From positions 1 through 14,587 of the forward strand of contig JAAYZQ010000264.1 of the NCBI GenBank assembly GCA_012514775.1: a DNA stretch of 14,587 nucleotides. The letters are read 5' to 3'. Source of the DNA: Anaerolineaceae bacterium (GTDB lineage Bacteria; Chloroflexota; Anaerolineae; JAAYZQ01). The position numbers were made by a program, and so were the translations under genes. Shown here one piece after another: positions 7,341 to 13,166 of this stretch (its first letter is position 1; each line of letters starts with the position of its first letter). The notes beneath the pieces are model-generated. The model had not been told where the DNA came from. It searched no databases and saw only the letters and a list, made by a program, of their open reading frames with translations.

Positions 7341-10300
7341 ATGCAAGGCATATTGGCAAAACGGCACTATCTCGTTGCCGTGCTGCTGGTGCTGCTGCTC
7401 AGCTTTTCGCTGGCAGCGTGCGACACGAACAGTATCATGAATGGCACCAATGGCACCAATGGCAACGCAACGTCCAACGGCGAAGAGGGCATCAACGCCG
7501 GGTCGGAAGGTGACTCGGACGAAGAGCCCTTCGAGATCCAGGAAGTGCCTGGATCGGACGATGGAAGGACGTCGGGCACGGACGGGGACGCCGATTCGGC
7601 CCTGGCGGGCCAGACCCCCGGCACGCCCCCCGACACGGCCATCCAGCCCGGCGAAGGCATGACCGGCACCGGCACCGCCGAGCCCACCGATGGCGCGACC
7701 GGCACCGCTACGGCCGAACCCACCGGCCAGGTGGGGCAGGATGCAGATGCCCAGGCGGTGGCGGACTGCTTTGAGGCGGATCCCCATCCCATCGGCGAGG
7801 CCATCGCCCAGGATTTTGACGCCGACTATGACGAGGTGATGGGCTGGATGTGCGCCGGCTTCTCCTTCGAGGACATCCTCCTGGCCCTCCAGACCTCCGA
7901 GCTGAGCGGCCGCCCGGCCGGCGAGATCCTGGACGAGACCGGGAACCGGAGCTGGTCGTTGATCTGGCAGGAGGCCGGCCTGGCGCCGAGCAGCCCCCAG
8001 GGTGACGCCGGCGATGACCTGGACCTCGACGGCGACTCGCAAGACTCGCAGATGACCGCTACGCCCGCCCCCGGCGGGGACGACGACGCGGAGGGGACCA
8101 CCCCGGAGCCTTTTGGCACTGCCACCCCCGACGCTGACGACGACGACTCCATGGGCCAGATGGTCCTTGAGGATGACGCCATGCGCTGGACGGATGACGA
8201 GTTCGAGCTGACCGGGACGGTGGTGCGCAAGGACGAGGCCACGCGCACCATCGACCTGAGGGCGCTCAACGAGGAGGGCGTCGAGCAGGTATACGCCTTT
8301 GACGTGGGCGAAAACGGCATTTTTGAGGAGGTTGAGGAAGGCGACCGCGTGCGGGTGACCGGCGAGCGCCTCGAGGACGGGACCGTGGTGGCCTACGAGA
8401 TGCAGGCGTTGCCCGGGAACGTCGCGCAGGACGGCGACGATGACGGTGACGACGACGATGCCGACGCGCAAGACCGCCTGGGCAGCGGCGTTTCGCGCCT
8501 GGCCCCCGGCGAATTCGAGTTCCGCGGCACCATCGTCTCCGCCGACCCCGACGAGCGCTCCTTTGAGCTCCAGGTGGCCCCGGCCGGCTCCGGCCTGGAC
8601 GGCGGCCTCGACCTGGACGACCTCCTGGAGGGCGACGACGATACCAGCACGAGCCCCCTGAGCCCGACGAGCCCTACCACCGGCACCAACGCCACCAACG
8701 GGCCCGACGATTCGGACGTGGTGACGGGCACCAACGGGCTGGACGACGCGGACGAAAGCACGAGCGCCAGCCAGCCGGGCCAGGAACGGACCTACAGCTT
8801 CTACGTCCCCGAGGGCCTGTCCTTCGACGTCTTTGGCGTGGGCGACGTCATCGAGGTCGAGATCGAGCCGCTGGACGCCGCGGGCCTGACCGGCGATGAC
8901 AGCGCCACGGACGATTCTGACACGTTGGACAACGATAGCTCGATAGACGATTCGGACCTGTCGGGCGACGACAGCTCGACCAGTGACCCGGACATGTACG
9001 GCGACGACAGCGCCACGGACGATTCGAACATGGCCGGGGACGATGCCGATGCCGGGCAGGAAATGGACGATGGCTTGAACGGCGATGCCCGGGAAGACGC
9101 CTGGCGCATGGTCGAATTCGAGCTGACGGGTACGGTAGAGGCCGTGGACGACACGGCCGGCACCATCGACGTCCTCGTCCGCTACGAGGGCGGCCAGGAA
9201 GAGACGTACACGTTCGACGTGGCTGACGACAACCTCCGTGACTACTACCAGGCCGGCGACAGCGTCGAGATCGAGGTCCAGCTCGAGGCCACGGCCGCCG
9301 AGATGGGCCAGAGGGAGGTCCTCAACGGGGACCAGGACGACGACTTCGCGCCGGGCACCGGGAACGACGATGCCGGCGACGACGCGGACGTGGTGGAGAG
9401 CCCGTTCCGCCAGGAAACGGTGGGCCTGGGGGCCGGCGAGTTCGAGTTCCGCGGCACCATCGTCTCGGTGGACGAGGCGGAAAACTCCTTTGACCTGCGC
9501 CCCGATGCGCGCTATGCCCTGGAGATGGGCCAGCAGGATGGCGACGTGCCGGGCGCCGGTACCGACACCATCACCGCCACCGACGAGATCGCCGGGCCGG
9601 AGATCATCACCGGCACCGACGAGCTCACCGGCACTGACACGATGACCGGGACCAACGGCATCGACGCGTCAGAGAGCGTGACCGGCACGAACGGCACCGC
9701 GAGCGAGGGGCAGTTGGAGGACTATACCTTCTACCTGCCGCGGGGCCTCAGCATCGCCTCCTTTGGCGTCGGCGACGTCATCGAGGTCGAGATCGAGCCG
9801 GCCGTCACCGGCGGCCTCTTTGGGCTGGACGACGACCTGATGGACGATCAGGATGACGTGGACCTGGCCGGCGACCAGGACGACACCGGCTCGAATGCCG
9901 GCCAGGATGACGTGGGCCTGGGCGACGACCAGGACGACACGGACTCGGACCTGGGCACCGGCACCGATGAGGGCGCGTTGGGCGCCGGCGACGATCAGGA
10001 TGCCCAGGCGCAAGACGGCCTCCTGGAGGGCATGGCCCAGCCCGACGACGCCACCGGCTTTGCCAGCATCGAGCTGATGGGCGAAGTGGTGGCCATGGAC
10101 CGGGAGGCCGGCACCATCGAGGTGCGGCTGATGCCCGCGGACGACGTGACCGGCACCAACGGTCTGACGGACGGCGACAGCAGCGATGCGCTGCCCAGCG
10201 TTGGCGTCACCAGCACGCAGACCGTGACCGGCACCGAGGACACCGGCGACGACGTGGACGACGACATGGCGCCCCTGGGCCAGAGCCAGGCCGAGGAGAC

Positions 10301-10718
10301 CTATGTCTTTTACATCGCCGACGTCGCGGCGCGGCAGTACTACCGGCCGGGCACCCTGGTCGAGATCGAGATCGACCTGGAAGAACGGGCTGACCGGGCC
10401 GGTCTGGACGGCGACGCCGCTATGGCCGGGCAGTTCTGCGCGGCCGGCACCGCGGGCGAGCACGCCCTGGCCGCCGGCTTCGCCGAAACCTACGGCGCCG
10501 ACGTGGACGAGATCCGCGGCTGGTACTGCGAGGACAACCTGGGGTTCGGCGAGATCATGCTGGCCCTGACCACGGCCCGGGTCTCGGGCGAGCCGGCGGA
10601 CGAACTGGCCGGCCGGCGAGTGGACGGCGAAGGCTGGGGCGAGATCTGGCAAGACCTGGACCTCATCAACGACGCACAGGACGCGGGCGAGATGAACGAC
10701 CGCCTGAGCGACGACTAG
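7341..10718 (+). CDS. Secreted acidic lipoprotein with five DUF5666-like modules and two terminal Cys-pair domains
   Basis: 1125 residues. The ATG at 7341 follows a GGGAGGG ribosome site and starts a lipoprotein signal peptide (KRHYLVAVLLVLLLSFSLAAC, lipobox Leu24-Ala-Ala-Cys27), so longer upstream starts are rejected. After a Thr/Gly-rich linker comes a helical domain (about residues 141-212, Cys143 and Cys171, HP, WMC, FEDILLAL). Five beta modules then start near residues 287, 391, 592, 700 and 909, each with E-F/L-x-G-x-[VI] and ending in a GDxxEVE-type strand, like DUF5666. A second helical domain follows (about 1031-1112, Cys1033 and Cys1063, WYC, FGEIMLAL, GWGEIW). These five Cys are the only ones I see. 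Linkers are Asp/Ser/Thr-rich. It is probably anchored outside the cytoplasmic membrane. DUF5666 has no defined function and none is assigned here. Confidence 0.8.
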   Translation: MQGILAKRHYLVAVLLVLLLSFSLAACDTNSIMNGTNGTNGNATSNGEEGINAGSEGDSDEEPFEIQEVPGSDDGRTSGTDGDADSALAGQTPGTPPDTAIQPGEGMTGTGTAEPTDGATGTATAEPTGQVGQDADAQAVADCFEADPHPIGEAIAQDFDADYDEVMGWMCAGFSFEDILLALQTSELSGRPAGEILDETGNRSWSLIWQEAGLAPSSPQGDAGDDLDLDGDSQDSQMTATPAPGGDDDAEGTTPEPFGTATPDADDDDSMGQMVLEDDAMRWTDDEFELTGTVVRKDEATRTIDLRALNEEGVEQVYAFDVGENGIFEEVEEGDRVRVTGERLEDGTVVAYEMQALPGNVAQDGDDDGDDDDADAQDRLGSGVSRLAPGEFEFRGTIVSADPDERSFELQVAPAGSGLDGGLDLDDLLEGDDDTSTSPLSPTSPTTGTNATNGPDDSDVVTGTNGLDDADESTSASQPGQERTYSFYVPEGLSFDVFGVGDVIEVEIEPLDAAGLTGDDSATDDSDTLDNDSSIDDSDLSGDDSSTSDPDMYGDDSATDDSNMAGDDADAGQEMDDGLNGDAREDAWRMVEFELTGTVEAVDDTAGTIDVLVRYEGGQEETYTFDVADDNLRDYYQAGDSVEIEVQLEATAAEMGQREVLNGDQDDDFAPGTGNDDAGDDADVVESPFRQETVGLGAGEFEFRGTIVSVDEAENSFDLRPDARYALEMGQQDGDVPGAGTDTITATDEIAGPEIITGTDELTGTDTMTGTNGIDASESVTGTNGTASEGQLEDYTFYLPRGLSIASFGVGDVIEVEIEPAVTGGLFGLDDDLMDDQDDVDLAGDQDDTGSNAGQDDVGLGDDQDDTDSDLGTGTDEGALGAGDDQDAQAQDGLLEGMAQPDDATGFASIELMGEVVAMDREAGTIEVRLMPADDVTGTNGLTDGDSSDALPSVGVTSTQTVTGTEDTGDDVDDDMAPLGQSQAEETYVFYIADVAARQYYRPGTLVEIEIDLEERADRAGLDGDAAMAGQFCAAGTAGEHALAAGFAETYGADVDEIRGWYCEDNLGFGEIMLALTTARVSGEPADELAGRRVDGEGWGEIWQDLDLINDAQDAGEMNDRLSDD
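8892..9035 (+). repeat. 36-bp tandem repeat, four copies, encoding a 12-residue Asp/Ser-rich repeat
   Basis: Inside the lipoprotein gene, residues 518-565 form four 12-residue units: GDDSATDDSDTL, DNDSSIDDSDLS, GDDSSTSDPDMY and GDDSATDDSNMA, followed by a partial GDDAD. At DNA level units 1 and 4 share 26 nt with one difference (8892-8917 and 9000-9025), exactly 108 nt or three units apart. The dense acidic side chains suggest a disordered or cation-binding spacer between beta modules 2 and 3; this is inference. Confidence 0.8.
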
Positions 10719-10730
10719 GGCCGACTCTCG

Positions 10731-10764
10731 AAAGCCCCCGGCGGGTGCCGGGGGCTTTTTTTTT
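10731..10764 (+). terminator. Rho-independent terminator of the lipoprotein gene
   Basis: Perfect 12-bp stem AAAGCCCCCGGC (10731-10742), loop GGGT, and GCCGGGGGCTTT (10747-10758), running into nine consecutive T (10756-10764). It starts 13 nt after the lipoprotein stop codon. This is the clearest intrinsic terminator in the window. Confidence 0.93.
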
Positions 10765-10806
10765 CCCCTCGAGGCTGCCGGGAACGGCGTCGGCGGACAG
10801 CCGGGC

Positions 10807-10956
10807 GTGACCGGGCCAGAACTGATACGCGGCAGTGTATCCGTCAAGGCTCGCGGGCGATCTGGCGATCGCCCGCCCTACCCAAGCATGGACACCTGGC
10901 GATCCCCATCGAGCTTGCTGGGGAGTAGAGGTGCGACCGGGCCAGAACCGATACGC
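10807..10956 (+). repeat. Pair of 24-nt direct repeats flanking a perfect palindrome
   Basis: Two 24-nt copies lie at 10807-10830 and 10933-10956 with two C/T differences; both contain GACCGGGCCAGAAC and end in GATACGC. Between them, GCGGGCGATC (10853-10862), loop TGGC and GATCGCCCGC (10867-10876) make a perfect 10-bp hairpin, of the kind I associate with dispersed intergenic palindromes in Chloroflexota. The first direct repeat also overlaps a small GATAC/GTATC inverted repeat. With the terminator upstream and the promoter downstream this accounts for most of the 325-nt gap 10719-11043. I see no convincing gene in it. Confidence 0.7.
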
Positions 10957-10968
10957 CCCTGCTGTCCA

Positions 10969-10998
10969 TTGGACGAATGGCGCCAGGTAGTGTATAAT
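10969..10998 (+). promoter_or_regulatory. Promoter of amaP with operator-like inverted repeats
   Basis: TTGGAC (10969-10974), an 18-nt spacer and a consensus TATAAT (10993-10998) precede the amaP start by about 45 nt, and a strong AGGAGG ribosome site follows at 11031-11036. Each box is embedded in symmetry: GTCCA-T-TGGAC (10964-10974) covers the -35, and AGTGTA-N7-TACACT (10989-10994 and 11002-11007) covers the -10. Such dyads could be operators, but no cognate regulator is in the window. Confidence 0.65.
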
Positions 10999-11043
10999 GG
11001 GTACACTGTCGAGGGAGTATTCCGATCACAAGGAGGCAAGATC

Positions 11044-11598
11044 GTGAACGTATTCAACCGCCTGGTCGTCATTGTCTTGCTGTTGGTCATCATCGTCCTC
11101 GCCGCCATCGTGGTCCTGGTGCCCCGGGAGAGCCTGCGAACGGTAGCGGTGACCTTTGACTGGCTGCAGCAGGGAGTTTCCAACTACATGCAGAGCGATC
11201 GTCTCCTGTTTGCCGCGGGCCGGGTCGTCATCGGGGGCCTGGTGGTGATCGCCGGGCTGTTCCTGCTGTGGCTGGAGCTGCGCCGTCCCCGGAAGAAGAC
11301 GATTCAGGCCCAGAAGCTGGCCGGCGGCGAGGCGCACATTGCCACCGACTCTATCGAGCAACGGCTGGCCTACAACATCGATCAACTGCCGGACGTGGTC
11401 AACGTCTACCCGCGCGTCATCGGCCGCTCCCGCGGCGTGGACGTGGAGATGGTGCTGGAGACGACGCCCGAGATCGATGTGCCCATGAAGACCGAAGAGG
11501 TCCTCCAGGTGACCCGGGAGGTCATCGTGGAGCGGATGGGGCTCAAGCTGGGCAAGGTCGACGTCAAGATCAAGCACGCACCCTACCCGAAGGAGTGA
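11044..11598 (+). CDS. amaP: Alkaline shock response membrane anchor protein AmaP (Asp23-family domain)
   Basis: 184 residues starting at GTG 11044, seven nt after a perfect AGGAGG. Two hydrophobic segments (about residues 7-26 and 61-78) form a hairpin anchor with a short loop between, followed by a basic RRPRKK stop-transfer patch. A cytoplasmic domain (about 96-181) then contains SIEQRLAYNIDQLPDVVNV and the ending VTREVIVERMGLKLGKVDVK, which is characteristic of Asp23-like domains. In Staphylococcus AmaP anchors the abundant stress protein Asp23 to the membrane; the role in this lineage is not known. It has its own promoter and is a single-gene unit, convergent with the next gene. Similarity to AmaP is strong in both domain order and length. 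Confidence 0.85.
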   Translation: MNVFNRLVVIVLLLVIIVLAAIVVLVPRESLRTVAVTFDWLQQGVSNYMQSDRLLFAAGRVVIGGLVVIAGLFLLWLELRRPRKKTIQAQKLAGGEAHIATDSIEQRLAYNIDQLPDVVNVYPRVIGRSRGVDVEMVLETTPEIDVPMKTEEVLQVTREVIVERMGLKLGKVDVKIKHAPYPKE

Positions 11599-11652
11599 GG
11601 CGGGCCCGCGGAATGTCGCGGCCCTGACGGGATGTTCGGGGGAGGGCGGGCG

Positions 11653-12219
11653 CTAGTTGCGCGCGCCCTTAACGATCATCTCTCCTTCCAGGATCTCCAG
11701 GGCCGTGATCTGGACGTCGAGTTGGAGCTCGTCGACGGTTTCGTTGATGCTCTGCGAGATGGTGTTCAGCAGGGCATCGGGGATGGGCACCGAACCGGCA
11801 GACGTTTCCTCGATGGAGACGACCACCTTGCCATCCTCGACGCGCGCCGTGGCGACCATGTAAAACTGGGTCGCGACGGGCAGGACGTTCACCAGCTTCC
11901 CGGTGCCATAGATCTTGCCCCTGGTGAACCAGATCTGCGGCTCGGTCACGGGCGACTCGTCGTACTCGGCCAGCTTGGTGGCCACCAGGGACGTCACCTC
12001 GGCATCGGTCATCTGCAGGATGAATTGCTGGCCGGGCTCGCCCGTCAGATTTTGCTGAATGCGCGACTCTAACTGCCCGGCCGACTCGGTCGAGACCGCA
12101 ATCGGACGGGGAGGCGTTGGCTGGTTGTCACCGGCAAGCAGACTACAGGGTCCGCATGCCAGGCCGAACAGGAGAAGCAGGGGCAGCACCAGGCGCACCC
12201 ACACCGGCTGCTTGCTCAT
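11653..12219 (-). CDS. Small exported protein of unknown function, probable lipoprotein
   Basis: 188 residues on the minus strand. The ATG (12217-12219) is preceded by a TCAGGAGG ribosome site with a 10-nt spacer. The N-terminus VWVRLVLPLLLLFGLAC is an export signal. Cys22 could be the lipidated residue, although glycine at -3 makes the lipobox non-standard, and cleavage by ordinary signal peptidase near SLLAG is an alternative. The mature part has a polar, Pro-rich linker. A beta-rich domain follows, with the pattern 'QMTDAEVTSLVATKL', 'VEDGKVVVSIEE', 'IPDALLNTISQSINETV' and 'LEILEGEMIVKG'. I recall this type of protein as common in Chloroflexota without a function. It vaguely resembles tubular lipid-binding folds of the DUF2993/DUF2140 sort, but that is a guess. 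Confidence 0.75.
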   Translation of the reverse strand: MSKQPVWVRLVLPLLLLFGLACGPCSLLAGDNQPTPPRPIAVSTESAGQLESRIQQNLTGEPGQQFILQMTDAEVTSLVATKLAEYDESPVTEPQIWFTRGKIYGTGKLVNVLPVATQFYMVATARVEDGKVVVSIEETSAGSVPIPDALLNTISQSINETVDELQLDVQITALEILEGEMIVKGARN

Positions 12220-12225
12220 TGCAGC

Positions 12226-12254
12226 TTGACCTCCTGAGGACGTCGTAGTATCAT
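12226..12254 (+). promoter_or_regulatory. Probable promoter of scpB
   Basis: TTGACC (12226-12231), a 17-nt spacer and TATCAT (12249-12254) each match the sigma-70-type consensus at five of six positions. Transcription would start near 12261, leaving a leader of about 95 nt before the scpB ATG. The -35 box overlaps the ribosome site of the divergent gene. Confidence 0.5.
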
Positions 12255-12315
12255 TTGGCCCGGACTCTGCCAGCGCTGGGTCCGACTCTCCTTCTCGGGC
12301 TGGCCGGGTTACGAC

Positions 12316-12324
12316 ATTGTAGCA
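12316..12324 (-). promoter_or_regulatory. Extended -10 promoter element for the minus-strand exported protein gene
   Basis: Read on the minus strand this is TGCTACAAT, an extended -10 (TGN plus TACAAT), about 95 nt upstream of the start at 12219. No good -35 is present at the usual distance, which extended -10 promoters can tolerate. If both divergent promoters are real the two transcripts overlap at their 5' ends. Confidence 0.4.
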
Positions 12325-12354
12325 CAACAAAGGGCAAAGGGCGAATCAAAAACG

Positions 12355-12900
12355 ATGAGTGGTGAGTCGACGGAGGCCGGCCCGCAGCCGGCAAGCCTCT
12401 CCCTGAAGGCACAGATCGAGAGCCTGCTCTTTGTGGCCGGCGAGCCGGTGAGCTGCAGCCGCCTGGTGACCGTCCTCCAGGTCGACGGCGGCCGCGTGGA
12501 AGAGGCCCTGGCCGAGCTGGAAGCCGAGTACCGGGAGCGCGGGTTCCGCCTGCAGCGCAAGGGCGAGCGCGTCCAATTGGTGACGGCCCCCGAGGCTGCC
12601 GAAGCGGTGCGCGTCTTTCTGGGTCTGGAGCTGAGCACCAAGATCTCGCCGGCGGCCCTTGAGACGCTGGCCATCGTCGCCTACCGCCAGCCCGTCACGC
12701 GGGCCGAGATCGAGAACGTGCGCGGCGTCAACTCGGACAGCGTCCTGCGCACCCTCGTCACGCGTGGCCTGGTGGAGGAGCAGGGCCGCCTGGAGCAGGC
12801 CGGCCGGCCCATCATCTATGGCACCACCTTCGAGTTCCTGCAACAGTTCGGGCTGACCAGCGTGGAGCAGCTCCCGCCCCTGGCGCCGGCGAGCGCCTGA
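12355..12900 (+). CDS. scpB: Segregation and condensation protein ScpB
   Basis: 181 residues. ScpB is a dimeric winged-helix subunit of the SMC-ScpA-ScpB complex that compacts and segregates chromosomes. The sequence has the family signature from the start of the first winged helix (LKAQIESLLFVAGEPVS near residue 17) through FRLQRKGERVQLVTAPEA. The most conserved block of the second winged helix follows: LSTKISPAALETLAIVAYRQ, then PVTRAEIENVRGVNSDSVLR. It ends with GLVEEQGRLEQAGRPIIYGT and FLQQFGL, as usual for ScpB. Length is normal. The ATG at 12355 has only a weak purine-rich site (AAAGGGC) upstream. Its usual partner gene scpA, normally just upstream, is absent: the upstream gene is divergent and unrelated. 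Confidence 0.93.
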   Translation: MSGESTEAGPQPASLSLKAQIESLLFVAGEPVSCSRLVTVLQVDGGRVEEALAELEAEYRERGFRLQRKGERVQLVTAPEAAEAVRVFLGLELSTKISPAALETLAIVAYRQPVTRAEIENVRGVNSDSVLRTLVTRGLVEEQGRLEQAGRPIIYGTTFEFLQQFGLTSVEQLPPLAPASA

Positions 12901-12990
12901 CACGAGCAGGCCGCCCCTTTCAGTCCGCTTCGCCGCCCTCGTCCCCGGCAGCACCTCGCCCTCGGTGGGCATTGGCGTCCTCTGGCGCGT

Positions 12991-13074
12991 CGCGGCCGGG
13001 GGCCGCGGCCTGCGTCCTTGCCCGGCCGCAGGCGTAAGCCCCCGGGGTAAGAAACTTACCCCTTAACATACGCC
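12991..13074 (+). repeat. Cluster of consecutive and nested palindromes downstream of scpB
   Basis: Three inverted repeats lie end to end. CGCGGCC-GGG-GGCCGCG spans 12991-13007. GCCTGCG and CGCAGGC (13008-13014 and 13027-13033) follow. Last is a nested pair with outer arms GGCGTA/TACGCC (13031-13036 and 13069-13074) enclosing GGGGTAAG-AAA-CTTACCCC (13044-13062). The innermost hairpin is followed only by TTAA, so it is a poor intrinsic terminator, but it could end scpB transcription by another route. The rest of the gap from 12901 to 12990 shows nothing I can name. Confidence 0.65.
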
Positions 13075-13108
13075 GAAGGGATGATGCCAGATCCTATTCT
13101 TTATGCGG

Positions 13109-13114
13109 TATAAT
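13109..13114 (+). promoter_or_regulatory. Promoter -10 box for the radical SAM gene
   Basis: A consensus TATAAT followed by GGG, the same local context (TATAATGGG) as in the amaP promoter, lies 52 nt upstream of the radical SAM start. No good -35 hexamer is seen 16-19 nt upstream, so an activator may be needed or the box may be chance. Confidence 0.45.
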
Positions 13115-13166
13115 GGGTTCAACCTGATGGCGAGCGTTGCTGCGCTCCCGGTTTCAAGAGGGATCC

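Noticed and set aside
7068..8471. Minus-strand open frame of 467 codons opposite the lipoprotein start and leader
   Set aside because: It arises from the mirror of Asp/Gly-rich codons and covers the promoter-like region and signal peptide of a convincing plus-strand gene.
10807..10956. Possible CRISPR array from the 24-nt direct repeats
   Set aside because: Only two copies with a 102-nt gap, an internal palindrome and no cas genes.
10807..11043. Upstream extension of the amaP open frame
   Set aside because: It would run through the palindrome, the direct repeats and the TATAAT promoter; the GTG at 11044 has a perfect AGGAGG at the right distance.
12901..13166. Small precursor peptide gene for the radical SAM enzyme
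   Set aside because: No short open frame with a ribosome site and Cys-, Ser- or Gly-rich core was found in this gap; palindromes fill much of it.
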